Assembly: GCF_024124545.1 (NCBI RefSeq)
Contig: NZ_JAMXSF010000029.1
Span: 1-33,717, forward strand
Direction: 5' to 3'
Source: Pseudoalteromonas sp. XMcav2-N
GTDB lineage: Bacteria; Pseudomonadota; Gammaproteobacteria; Enterobacterales; Alteromonadaceae
Length of the DNA stretch: 33,717 nt
The translations under genes and the position numbers were made by a program. The notes under the pieces are model-generated. The model saw nothing but the letters and a program-made list of their open reading frames with translations. It was not told where the DNA came from and did no database searches. Below are positions 1 through 7,710 of this stretch, one piece after another; positions within the stretch are counted from its first letter, which is position 1, and the number at the start of each line of letters is the position of its first letter.

Positions 1-3
1 CTA

Positions 4-157
4 GCCCCTTTACGCTCTGTTTATCATTGCTCCTAATCGGCATGACTACACGCCGTCATCCCGGCCCCCGAGCCGGGAACTATTTGAGTTCAGCGCAGGT
101 GTATTTTTTGGCCAACATGTCGTCTGTAAGTAGATCCCGCATCAAGTGCGGGATGAC
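4..157 (+). repeat. Dispersed repeat copy 1, with paired hairpins
   Basis: About 154 bp that is clearly the same sequence as 9287-9439, in the same orientation. Its core, 55-157, starts with GTCATCCCG and ends with CGGGATGAC. Each end is itself a hairpin: CCCGGC/GCCGGG around 60-77 and CCCGCA/TGCGGG around 136-152, separated by about 55 bp. There is no coding sense in it. It is probably a non-autonomous intergenic repeat; the origin of the family is not known to me. Confidence 0.8.
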
Positions 158-245
158 TGGAGGTGGGTGCTGTATAACGGTGAATGAATACACGATAAAA
201 CGTATTGGACTTGCTCGCTTGATGCTTACCCCTACGGTTGTAAGC

Positions 246-273
246 GGGCTGCTTGTTTGGCATCAAGCAGCCC
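246..273 (-). terminator. Hairpin after ubiI, likely 3' end of the ubi operon
   Basis: A perfect 10-bp stem (GGGCTGCTTG / CAAGCAGCCC) with an 8-nt loop lies 11 bp beyond the ubiI stop codon. No U-tract follows it on the minus strand, so it may be a transcript-stabilising or Rho-assisted end, not a classical intrinsic terminator. Confidence 0.55.
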
Positions 274-284
274 TTCAGTAATGG

Positions 285-1451
285 CTATTCGCCGATGGCT
301 TGTTGTACAAATAGGTCTTTAATGGGGCCGAGGTTATCTACTATATTCAGACCCACACCACGGACTAACTTTTTCAGCGGATGATTGCCGCTGAACAACT
401 CTTTTAAGCCCTGCATCATGGCAATGTGTTTTTGTGCATCGAGTTTGCGGGTTCGTTCGTACTCACGCAAAGTACGATGAGAGGCGAACTCCTCGTTGTC
501 TTCGCTCAGTGCTTTTATCAGGTGTGCAGCATCTTTAAGGCCCAGGTTCATCCCCAGTCCGGCAAGCGGATGAATAGTATGTGCGGCATCGCCCATTAAC
601 ACCACTTTGCCGGTCAGCCACTGCTGTGCGTAGCGCATGGTCAGCGGGAATACCGCTCGCTCGCCCTGAACCTTACACAAACCGCATTGCAGGTCACTGG
701 CCGCGCTTAAAGCTTTATTAAAGCTCTGCTCGTCCATAGCCATCAACTCGCGGGCGTGTTCAGGTGCCGTAGACCAGACGATTGATTGAGTATGGGGATC
801 AGACAAAGGCAACAACGCCAGAGGACCATCCGGCAGGAACACCTGACGCGCAGTCGCATCGTGTGGTTGCTCTGTTTTGATGGTGGCCACAATAGCATGA
901 TGGTCGTAATCCCAGAAGCTGATCGGCAGATTAAACTGGCTACGTACCCCTGAGTTGGCACCGTCTGCTGCAACCAGCAGTTTGGCCATAACAGGTGTGC
1001 CCTGCTCCAGCGTGATCAGCACATCGCTGTCAGTCTGATGAATAGACTGATAACGGCTGCCAAACAGTAAACTCGCCTGACTGTGCTGCTGCAGAGCCTG
1101 GTATAAAGCAAAACGGATAGCATCGTTTTCGATAATATGGCCCAGCTCAGGCAGAGCCAGCTGCTGTGCATTAAACTGAATACTGCCAAAACTGTCGGCG
1201 TCGCACACCGACATCTTGCGATAAGCCGTGGCCCGCTGCGCCTTAATGGCATCCCACACGCCTAAAGACTCAAACAGACTCTGGCTGGCCAAACTGATGG
1301 CACTGACTCGCGCACCATAAGTCTCGCTCAGTGGCTGAGGCTCAGGACCGGCATCCAGTACCATCACCGAGATATTATTCTTTGCCAGACCCAGCGCCAG
1401 TGCCAGGCCTACACACCCACCACCGACTATGCACACTTGTACTTGCTGCAT
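285..1451 (-). CDS. ubiI: 2-octaprenylphenol hydroxylase UbiI (VisC), FAD monooxygenase
   Basis: A flavin-dependent monooxygenase of ubiquinone biosynthesis; UbiI performs C5 hydroxylation of the prenylphenol ring as part of the Ubi complex. The 388 residues run from an N-terminal FAD-binding GGGCVG motif (about residues 10-15) to the second FAD motif GDAAHTIHPLAG (about 287-298). UbiI, not UbiF or UbiH, is indicated by the segment FWDYDHHAIVATIKTEQPHD, which I recognise as nearly identical to E. coli VisC. After HPLAG the family usually has GQGVNLG; here it reads GLGMNLG, so a normally conserved Gln is Leu. The ATG at 1451 has AAGGA six bases upstream. It is the last gene of ygfB-pepP-ubiH-ubiI, 9 bp after ubiH, the same order as in E. 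coli. Confidence 0.93.
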   Translation of the reverse strand: MQQVQVCIVGGGCVGLALALGLAKNNISVMVLDAGPEPQPLSETYGARVSAISLASQSLFESLGVWDAIKAQRATAYRKMSVCDADSFGSIQFNAQQLALPELGHIIENDAIRFALYQALQQHSQASLLFGSRYQSIHQTDSDVLITLEQGTPVMAKLLVAADGANSGVRSQFNLPISFWDYDHHAIVATIKTEQPHDATARQVFLPDGPLALLPLSDPHTQSIVWSTAPEHARELMAMDEQSFNKALSAASDLQCGLCKVQGERAVFPLTMRYAQQWLTGKVVLMGDAAHTIHPLAGLGMNLGLKDAAHLIKALSEDNEEFASHRTLREYERTRKLDAQKHIAMMQGLKELFSGNHPLKKLVRGVGLNIVDNLGPIKDLFVQQAIGE

Positions 1452-1460
1452 GATTATTCC

Positions 1461-2633
1461 TTACAGGGTTCGTCCCATGAGTTGTCGCGCCAGTGGCGCT
1501 TTCAGTTGTGAGAACAGGCTCATCGACAACAGACCACAACTGCGCCCCAGTGCCAGCATACGGGAATCATTAGAAAACAGTCTGACCAAAGAGTCGGTCA
1601 GCGTCATGACACGGTTTATGTCTGACTCACGTGCAGTTTTATAGTCTTGTGTGAACGCGTGATTGCCCCACAGCTCTCGGTCTGTCTGTAGTAGCTGTGT
1701 AACCAGCGCCTGAATATCACGCAATCCCAGGTTAAAGCCCTGACCTGCAATAGGGTGAATGGCATGCGCAGCATTACCAATGAGCACACAGCGATGATGC
1801 ACCAGCTGCTCAACCCGACCCAAAACCAGTGGGTAACTTGTGCGTCTGCCAACCCGTTCAAACATCCCGGCGCGATAGCCAAATGCACTCTGCAGGCGCG
1901 TCAGGAATTCCGCCTCATCACACTCTCGCAACGTATCGAGCTCCTGCTGCGGCATACACCACACCAGAGAGTAGCGGTTGTTGCTCATCGGCAGCAGGGC
2001 CATCGGGCCATGCTCGGTAAAGCGTTCAAACGCCTGCCCCTGATGATTATCGCTTACCTGCACGTTTGCTATCAGGGCGCCCTGTTCATAGGCCACGCTG
2101 TCAAAGCCAATATTCAGCTTACTGCGAGTAGGCGATTGCGCGCCATCAGCCACCACCAAGAGTTTACCCGACAGAGTTTCACCACTGTCGAGCACCACAT
2201 CGACCTGCGCCTGCTGCTGATGTAAGCTGGTAATTTTGGCCGGGCAATACAACGCAATGTCCAGTTTGCTCAGTTGCTGATGCAAATACGCGCCGTAAGG
2301 ATTCACTTCGACCACATAACCCAGCGCCTCAACAGCAAATTCATCATGGGTAATCGTGGTTTTGCCAAAGTGACCTCGGTCAGATACATGCACCTGAGTG
2401 ATCGGCTCTGCAAACGTCCAGTGCGGATCAAACAACCCCAGTTTACTCAGATAAGAAACCGACTGCTCAGCCAGTGCCAGACTACGGTCGTCAAAGCTGG
2501 GATGATGCGCCGCTTTAGGCTCAAAGGCTTCAATCACCGCGATGCGGCTGTCGGGAAGCTGTTTTTTGATCGTGACGGCAGCGGTGGCACCGGCCATACC
2601 ACCACCCACGATTAACACATCAAAGTGTTGCAA
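1461..2633 (-). CDS. ubiH: 2-octaprenyl-6-methoxyphenol hydroxylase UbiH, FAD monooxygenase
   Basis: The paralogous flavin hydroxylase that acts at ring C1 in ubiquinone synthesis. The 390 residues have the N-terminal FAD motif VGGGMAGA (about 9-16), the UbiH-type stretch VHVSDRGHFGK, AFERFTEHGPMALLPMS in the middle, and a second FAD motif GNAAHAIHPIAGQGFNLG in the last third. In place of the family's GDAA this motif has GNAA, as in E. coli UbiH. The reading frame opens with TTG (2631-2633), which is well placed behind AGGAG with a six-base gap; no in-frame ATG fits as well, so a TTG start is inferred. It sits 19 bp after pepP and 9 bp before ubiI and is presumably co-transcribed with both. 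Confidence 0.93.
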   Translation of the reverse strand: MQHFDVLIVGGGMAGATAAVTIKKQLPDSRIAVIEAFEPKAAHHPSFDDRSLALAEQSVSYLSKLGLFDPHWTFAEPITQVHVSDRGHFGKTTITHDEFAVEALGYVVEVNPYGAYLHQQLSKLDIALYCPAKITSLHQQQAQVDVVLDSGETLSGKLLVVADGAQSPTRSKLNIGFDSVAYEQGALIANVQVSDNHQGQAFERFTEHGPMALLPMSNNRYSLVWCMPQQELDTLRECDEAEFLTRLQSAFGYRAGMFERVGRRTSYPLVLGRVEQLVHHRCVLIGNAAHAIHPIAGQGFNLGLRDIQALVTQLLQTDRELWGNHAFTQDYKTARESDINRVMTLTDSLVRLFSNDSRMLALGRSCGLLSMSLFSQLKAPLARQLMGRTL

Positions 2634-2652
2634 GTGTTGCTCCTGCTTGTAT

Positions 2653-3972
2653 TTATTCGCCTGAGCGCATTAAGGCTTCAATCTCAGCAATGGTTTTAGG
2701 CACCCCTGCGGTGAGGTTTTCAAAGCCATTCGCGGTGATCAGTAAGTCATCTTCAATGCGCACGCCAATGCCCTTAAATTGCTCAGGTACTTCGGCATCT
2801 TCGTCAAAGTACAGGCCCGGCTCTATGGTCAGCACCATACCAGGCTCAAACGGTCTGTCGGCTTCATCCAGCTTGTATTCGCCCACATCGTGCACATCCA
2901 GCCCCAGCCAGTGGCCCAGGCCATGCATATAAAAAGCTTTACAGGCTTGCTTGTCGAGTAACTCGTCGACTTCGCCAGCCAGAATACCCAGCTCTATCAG
3001 CCCTTCGGTCATCACCCGCATAGCGGCTTCATTGGCTTTAACCAAAGTACCGCCCGGCTTAACCTGTTCAAAGGCCGCCTGTTGAGAGGCCAGTACCAGC
3101 TCATACACCGCTTTTTGCGGTGCACTGAAGCGACCATTTACCGGGAAGGTACGCGTAATGTCGGCAGCATACCCTTCAAGTTCACAGCCAGAGTCGATCA
3201 GGATCAAATCTCCGTCCGTTAATTCATCGCAGTTGTCGGTATAGTGTAAAATATTGGCATTATTACCCGAACCAACTATGGTGCCATAGGCTGGGTGACG
3301 GGCCCCGTTCATGGCGTAATGATGGTGAATTTCGGCTTCCAGCTGGAACTCGGTGGCACCGGGCTTTGCAAACTGCATGGCACGTTTATGGGCGTCTGCA
3401 CTGATCTCGCCTGCTTTGCGCATCACTGCAATTTCAGCTTCTGATTTAAACAGGCGCATTTCGTGTAGTAACGGGCGCACATCCTTAATGATTTCTGGTG
3501 CCCGGTAGCCTTTTTTCGGCGCGCCACGCAAAGTGCCAAGTAAGGCCCAGATTTTATCGTCAAACGCACCATATGTGCCCTGTCCGTAGTAAAGTACCTT
3601 GCGACCGTTAACCAGGGTCAACAGTTCCTCTTCCAGCTCACTCAGTGGAAAGGTCTGGTCCAGTTCTAAGGCGGTTTTGGCTTTTTCGTGGCCCATGCGG
3701 CGGCCGTGCCAAATCTCGGCTAATTTGTCTTTGTTACGACAAAACAGCGTTTGCTGTGTTGCGCCGTCTTTGTCTTTACTCAGCACAAGTACCGCATCAG
3801 GCTCTTTAAACCCGGTCAGGTAAAAAAAGTCACTGTCCTGACGGAACGGATACTCAGTATCACGGCTGCGGGTGAGCTCAACGGCAGCGGGGATCACTGC
3901 TACCGCATTGTTATCCATCTGCGCCAGCAGTTCAGTGCGGCGCGTTACAAATTCCTGATTGGCTATCATCAT
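2653..3972 (-). CDS. pepP: Xaa-Pro aminopeptidase P (PepP)
   Basis: A cytoplasmic di-manganese aminopeptidase that removes an N-terminal residue preceding proline. The 439 residues match the family length (E. coli 441): an N-terminal creatinase-like domain (about 1-170) and a pita-bread catalytic domain. The metal ligands are all visible: D260 and D271 in IDSGCELEGYAADITRTF, H354 in HGLGHWLGLDVH, and Glu in TIEPGLYF (about 383) and RIEDDLL (about 406). The numbering equals that of E. coli PepP as far as I can count. Two adjacent ATG codons (3970-3972 and 3967-3969) could start it. It begins 2 bp after the ygfB stop, so translation is probably coupled. It has no known part in quinone synthesis; the linkage with ubiH is an old conserved gene order. 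Confidence 0.95.
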   Translation of the reverse strand: MMIANQEFVTRRTELLAQMDNNAVAVIPAAVELTRSRDTEYPFRQDSDFFYLTGFKEPDAVLVLSKDKDGATQQTLFCRNKDKLAEIWHGRRMGHEKAKTALELDQTFPLSELEEELLTLVNGRKVLYYGQGTYGAFDDKIWALLGTLRGAPKKGYRAPEIIKDVRPLLHEMRLFKSEAEIAVMRKAGEISADAHKRAMQFAKPGATEFQLEAEIHHHYAMNGARHPAYGTIVGSGNNANILHYTDNCDELTDGDLILIDSGCELEGYAADITRTFPVNGRFSAPQKAVYELVLASQQAAFEQVKPGGTLVKANEAAMRVMTEGLIELGILAGEVDELLDKQACKAFYMHGLGHWLGLDVHDVGEYKLDEADRPFEPGMVLTIEPGLYFDEDAEVPEQFKGIGVRIEDDLLITANGFENLTAGVPKTIAEIEALMRSGE

Positions 3973-3974
3973 AA

Positions 3975-4532
3975 TTAATGCACTGTTTTAGAGGTTGGTG
4001 AAGCAGCGTCTTTGCCTAGCTCAGCAAAACACAACAGTGCAGACACGCGGATGTATTCAATCACCTCATGTAGTGCCTGTTTGTCTTCTTCACTTTCGTC
4101 AAAATGGGTATCTAGTTTAGTGATTTCGCTAAAATCACCAATCACTTCCTTTACGTCGGCCGAAAACTTACCATAGTCTTTTTGCTTCAGGCCAAAGCCC
4201 AGTAAAAACCCGGACACCCAAGCCACCAAGGCATTTGCCTGGTCGCTCAGGCTTTCTTCCATTGGTAGATACAGCTCAAACAGGTGCTCTGGATCATTAA
4301 AATGTGCAACGACTAGTTTGTATAGCTCGGCAAAAAATTCTTTCAGTGGCGCTGCAAACTTCTGACCATCGTTAAAGACATCACTCAGCAGCCCCAGGTA
4401 CTCCTGCTCTTCGATATTCAGGCCACATGCCAGTAAACCGCTGATGGTACCGTGCACCTCAGCCGGGGCAATGTAGATATCGTGTTGTTCCAGCAGTAGC
4501 TGTGCTTGCTGATAATCTCTTAATTCACTCAT
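3975..4532 (-). CDS. ygfB: YgfB / UPF0149 family protein
   Basis: A soluble, largely helical 185-residue protein of the YgfB/UPF0149 family (E. coli YgfB is about 192). Family resemblance is seen in the N-terminal EVHGTISGLLACG segment and in WVSGFLLGFGLKQ near the middle. The biochemical role in most species is not established; in Pseudomonas a YgfB homologue has been linked to control of ampDh3 expression and beta-lactam resistance. It is the first gene of the operon and lies 2 bp ahead of pepP, exactly as in enterics. In E. coli the next gene on the divergent side is zapA and then ssrS; here zapA is missing and only ssrS follows. Confidence 0.88.
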   Translation of the reverse strand: MSELRDYQQAQLLLEQHDIYIAPAEVHGTISGLLACGLNIEEQEYLGLLSDVFNDGQKFAAPLKEFFAELYKLVVAHFNDPEHLFELYLPMEESLSDQANALVAWVSGFLLGFGLKQKDYGKFSADVKEVIGDFSEITKLDTHFDESEEDKQALHEVIEYIRVSALLCFAELGKDAASPTSKTVH

Positions 4533-4582
4533 GGATAATGTTCTCGTTTGCTTTGATCTGCTTAGTTAATGCTACCACCCGA

Positions 4583-4588
4583 AGTATA
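4583..4588 (-). promoter_or_regulatory. Possible -10 element for the ygfB operon
   Basis: Reads TATACT on the minus strand, about 50 bp upstream of the ygfB start. No good -35 hexamer is found 16-18 bp further upstream, so this is only a candidate. Confidence 0.35.
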
Positions 4589-4741
4589 GCAACAGCAATG
4601 ACTTGTCTGTTCGTGTACAAATAATCTACGCACTTTTTTGCATTGTTCAGATGCCATACAAAAAGTGCATGAATCGCGGCCAGTCGGACGACTTTTTACG
4701 GATATTTGCCGATAAAGGTTTCTAGATGCGGCTGGGTCTTA

Positions 4742-4747
4742 TATACT
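4742..4747 (+). promoter_or_regulatory. Likely -10 element of the 6S RNA gene
   Basis: TATACT lies seven bases before the predicted 5' end of 6S RNA at about 4754. The -35 region (around 4719-4724, TTTCTA) is weak. Confidence 0.5.
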
Positions 4748-4753
4748 GAAATC

Positions 4754-4938
4754 GTTCCCTAGCACGTTGGACAGTGGATGATGTCCCTGAGCCGATAACT
4801 TTTTCTTAGGAACGCAGTTTGCTTACTATTGCGCAGGCTCGGCAGGTACCGAGAAGCCTACGGTAGGCTGTTGCTTTCCGCCTTGAACCTTAGGGTTCAA
4901 GGACTGACATCTGCATCCGCGTTGCCGGGGACACCTTT
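4754..4938 (+). ncRNA. ssrS: 6S RNA (RNA polymerase sigma-70 holoenzyme regulator)
   Basis: 6S RNA binds the housekeeping RNA polymerase holoenzyme by mimicking an open promoter, mainly in stationary phase. Conserved blocks known from the E. coli RNA are seen in order: CCCTGAGCCGATA (about 4784-4797), GCTCGG...CCGAGAAGCCT (about 4837-4859), CCTTGAACC..AGGGTTCAAGG (about 4881-4902), then ACATCTGCATCCGCG. The ends pair: GTTCCC (4754-4759) with GGGGAC (4927-4932), closing the long rod. A T-rich run (4936-4945) follows, fitting transcript end or processing. The ends are inferred from pairing and may be off by several bases. The usual flanking genes zapA and fau (ygfA) are absent. Confidence 0.9.
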
Positions 4939-5005
4939 TCTTTTTGCTGCAAAAGCATCGCCATTCCTTGCACCATCATTCAGATATTAAAAACCAGCCA
5001 GGTAT

Positions 5006-5030
5006 AAAAAAACGCCCCGAAAGGCGCTTT
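5006..5030 (-). terminator. Rho-independent terminator for the minus-strand acyltransferase
   Basis: Read on the minus strand: AAAGCGCC, a short loop, then GGGCGTTTTTTT, so a GC stem followed by a run of T. It lies about 230 bp beyond the stop codon of the acyltransferase at 5259-6356, with the MITE-like element between the two. Confidence 0.8.
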
Positions 5031-5035
5031 AGATT

Positions 5036-5256
5036 ATACCAATTTGCTTAATTAAGTGTTCTATTTTGAGGCGAGAAAATATGTTCGATAACACCGCTCA
5101 CGCGTCCTGCTATCGCTGAGGTACCTACGTCCATGTAGGCAAGGCAAAAATTTTCGAACTTATACCTTCGGTAAAGGTTCTAAATAAGAAATTTTTAACG
5201 CCGTTAGCGTCATATTTGCTCCGTCAAATTGAACAGGTATTAGGTGAAATTGGTAT
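5036..5256. mobile_element. MITE-like element with long imperfect terminal inverted repeats
   Basis: About 221 bp. The ends are perfect inverted repeats, ATACCAATTT (5036-5045) and AAATTGGTAT (5247-5256). The similarity continues imperfectly for about 47 bp on each side: TGTTC[T/A]ATTTTGAG..AAATATG on the left matches the reverse complement of the right end (5211-5256). No ORF of note is inside, and no clear target-site duplication is seen. I associate such ATACCAATTT-ended elements with Alteromonadales genomes. It starts 2 bp past the acyltransferase stop codon, so it was inserted between that gene and its terminator. Confidence 0.75.
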
Positions 5257-5258
5257 CA

Positions 5259-6356
5259 TTACTGCGACAACTTGCGTTTGGCAGGCTGTGCGTATATGGA
5301 CAACACCAGCTGGCGTAACTCTTCCGGTACTTGCTCCAGCGCTTCCATAAAACGGTTTTTCTCCAGCTCGCTGCTCTGGCTTTCATCGCCGGCGGCCAGG
5401 TAGTTGCTCGAATGCAGATAATACTTGCTGACAATCTGCTGATCGACGATTTCGGCCAGCTGTTCCGGCGTTTCAAACTCTTCGTCTATGGGCGTGCCAA
5501 ACGCCACATGCACATGGCCCTTATCACTGCTGAACCCTTCGATGATGCTACTGATGTCTTCGCCTTCGGCTTTCACATATTCACCGAACTGCTGTTTATG
5601 GTACAACTCGCGGGCTTTTGACACGGCGCAGGGCTCGTACTGGTAAGAAATCGACACAGGGACAATCTTCAGCTGGCGTACATATTCGGCAAACGGCAGT
5701 TTTAGCTTACGCCCATTCAACTGCAACATTTTCAGCAATGCCGGGTCGGTAAAGTCGACACCATCTTTGGCACGGCCTTCTTTTTGTGCAATCCAGATTG
5801 AATTGCCTTCATCCAGCGAATCATAAATATAAGCTGACAGCTGAGATAAGGCACGCAGCATTTCTTTTGGCGCTTTGGCTGAGCGCTTCACAATAAAGCT
5901 CTTATTCAGGCGCATCAGCTCTGTGATATAAGGCACCTGAAGCAGGTTATCGCCAATGGCGATCCGCACGGTTTGCATTTTTTGCTGATGCAGCCCCCAG
6001 TTGACCAGTGCCGGGTCAAGGACTATGTCTCTGTGGTTAGAGATAAACAGATAGGCGCCCTGCTTTTCAAGCTTGTCCAGGCCAGAATAGGTGACTTTAC
6101 TGGTTGTACGCTCAATCAGCATCGACAGATAACCGGCCACTTCATTCTGAACCGCTTCAACATTGGTGACAGACTGCCACTTTTTCTTCAACCGGCTGCG
6201 CACCAGTGGCCGGGATATCAGCTCCCATCCTGCCAGCCATTTGGGCAGGTTATGCTCCGCAATCACATCAATAAACTGATCATCGTCCAGCAAACGCTGC
6301 AAAGCTGCGGGGACTTCATCGTCATTGTAAGGTCTGATATCTGCGTATTTATCCAC
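5259..6356 (-). CDS. 1-acylglycerol-3-phosphate O-acyltransferase family (PlsC/LPLAT-like) protein
   Basis: A 365-residue glycerolipid acyltransferase-like protein. Motif I is SNHRDIVLDPA (about residues 106-116), motif III-like is IWIAQKEGRAKDG (about 190-202), and motif IV-like is LKIVPVSISYQYEP (about 230-243). The spacing from the catalytic His to the next Asp in motif I is H-x5-D instead of the textbook H-x4-D, or the nearer Asp of HRD takes part; NHRDIVLD seems characteristic of its own subfamily. It has no obvious transmembrane segment, unlike PlsC. It is a single gene, minus strand, with its own terminator at 5006-5030. The family suggests transfer of an acyl chain to a lysophospholipid-type acceptor at the inner face of the membrane; the substrate is not known. 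Confidence 0.8.
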   Translation of the reverse strand: MDKYADIRPYNDDEVPAALQRLLDDDQFIDVIAEHNLPKWLAGWELISRPLVRSRLKKKWQSVTNVEAVQNEVAGYLSMLIERTTSKVTYSGLDKLEKQGAYLFISNHRDIVLDPALVNWGLHQQKMQTVRIAIGDNLLQVPYITELMRLNKSFIVKRSAKAPKEMLRALSQLSAYIYDSLDEGNSIWIAQKEGRAKDGVDFTDPALLKMLQLNGRKLKLPFAEYVRQLKIVPVSISYQYEPCAVSKARELYHKQQFGEYVKAEGEDISSIIEGFSSDKGHVHVAFGTPIDEEFETPEQLAEIVDQQIVSKYYLHSSNYLAAGDESQSSELEKNRFMEALEQVPEELRQLVLSIYAQPAKRKLSQ

Positions 6357-6452
6357 TAAACTACTCTTTATTATTGGGTGGTTGTCATCAAAACGTCTTA
6401 TTCTATCGTGCAGCCTGATCGGAAGCTAAGAATATCAAGTCTGACCAGAAGC

Positions 6453-6481
6453 GCCTGCATCACTTGTTTCATCATGCAGGC
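6453..6481 (-). terminator. Hairpin after the metal permease gene
   Basis: Inverted repeat GCCTGCAT / ATGCAGGC with a 13-nt loop, 9 bp beyond the permease stop codon. No U-tract follows on the minus strand, so it is a terminator or 3'-end-protecting hairpin of uncertain type. Confidence 0.45.
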
Positions 6482-6489
6482 ACCTGCTG

Positions 6490-7710
6490 TTACGCTGAGG
6501 CCTGAGTGGGCGTAAAGCGTTGTTTAATACCCAACAACATCAACCTTGCCATCAGCAGGGCCAATACCACGCCTGACCCCAGCGTCAACCAGTATGGTAA
6601 GACTTCATGGTCATGCCCCATCATAGGGGCCACTGTAAAGCCAAACTGTGCCACCAGCCAGTTGGTCAAAAACCCGAATACAATTGCGACACCAATGACT
6701 GCCCCCAGATAAGCAAACACCGCGCGACGGCCCAGCTCTTTAGCGACCACGCCTATGGTGGCAACGTTGGTGGCGGGACCTGCCAGCATAAAGACCAGCA
6801 CAGCACCAGGAGAGACGCCCGCCAATAATAATCCCGCAGCGATTGGCGTCGATGCTGTGGCACATATGTACATTGGAATACTGACCAGAATGACCACAAT
6901 CATGGCCAGGATGCCATTGCCCCACTGTGCTAAAAAGGCTTCGGGAACATAGGTTTGCACTAAGGCAGCAAAGAATAGACCAATCAGTAGCCATTGCATA
7001 GTATCGGCTAACAATTTGTTACAGCTAAATTGCACGGCGGACGTTAACTTTTGCCACAGCCCGGGCTTAGCTTGCGCGGATGCACAACAGGATACAACCT
7101 GCTCGGCGGACTTTTGTTCAGGCTTACTGTCGCAACAGCTAGTGTGTGATGCCGGTTCTACCTTAGCTTGGCTATCACAACAGCTGGCAGACTGCGCAGG
7201 TTCAGCGACTTGTTCACTGGCACAGCAACTACTTTTTTCAGGTTCTACTTTTTTTACTGAGCTGCCACAGCAGCCACTGTCTGAGGCGCTTACGGCGGGC
7301 GGCGTTGCATTGCGCTCATCTTTGCCAACCAGCACACCGGCGGTGATAGCACTGGCTACCGCGGCAAGAGGCCGGATCACGGCCATAAAAGGCCCAAGCA
7401 GTGCGTAAGAAACCGAGATAGAATCCACCCCGGTTTCGGGTGTCGATACCAAAAAGGCAGTAGTGGCACTTTTGGACCCGCCGGCACGACGCAACCCGAT
7501 GGCGGCCGGGATTACGCCACAAGAACACAACGGCATAGGCGCACCTATCAGAGCCGCTTTAATGGTCGTCCAGAGCCCTTCTTTACCCAGGTGCTTTCGT
7601 AAGAAATCTTTTGGAATAAATACGTTAAGCAACCCCGCAAGTAACAGGCCCAGCATCAGCCAGGGCGCTGAAACCAAAAAGAGTTGCCAAAAGTTATCAA
7701 GCAGAGCCAT
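6490..7710 (-). CDS. SO_0444-family Cu/Zn efflux permease (DUF318/YraQ-like) with cysteine-pair repeats
   Basis: A polytopic permease of 406 residues. The N-terminal half has the family stretch IGAPMPLCSCGVIP (C62, C64) and STPETGVDS; the C-terminal half has the matching IPMYICATASTPIAAGLL and GPATNVATIG. Between the halves lies a hydrophilic loop (about 131-216) with five Cys-Cys pairs at residues 147/148, 162/163, 177/178, 192/193 and 208/209, a tandem repeat of roughly SCCxSxxxVEPAxxx. Such loops are expected to bind soft metal ions and hand them to the transporter. The gene overlaps the upstream merR-type regulator by 14 bp and is presumably its target. The name comes from family recognition; zinc versus copper versus cadmium cannot be decided from sequence. 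Confidence 0.85.
   Translation of the reverse strand: MALLDNFWQLFLVSAPWLMLGLLLAGLLNVFIPKDFLRKHLGKEGLWTTIKAALIGAPMPLCSCGVIPAAIGLRRAGGSKSATTAFLVSTPETGVDSISVSYALLGPFMAVIRPLAAVASAITAGVLVGKDERNATPPAVSASDSGCCGSSVKKVEPEKSSCCASEQVAEPAQSASCCDSQAKVEPASHTSCCDSKPEQKSAEQVVSCCASAQAKPGLWQKLTSAVQFSCNKLLADTMQWLLIGLFFAALVQTYVPEAFLAQWGNGILAMIVVILVSIPMYICATASTPIAAGLLLAGVSPGAVLVFMLAGPATNVATIGVVAKELGRRAVFAYLGAVIGVAIVFGFLTNWLVAQFGFTVAPMMGHDHEVLPYWLTLGSGVVLALLMARLMLLGIKQRFTPTQASA

Noticed and set aside
27..281. 84-codon open frame at the left edge
   Set aside because: It lies inside the dispersed repeat and the terminator hairpin and shows no protein-like composition.
1755..2225. 156-codon frame on the plus strand
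   Set aside because: Entirely antisense to ubiH, whose reading frame and family match are clear.
5036..5256. Complete insertion sequence
   Set aside because: Only 221 bp with no transposase frame; it can only be non-autonomous.
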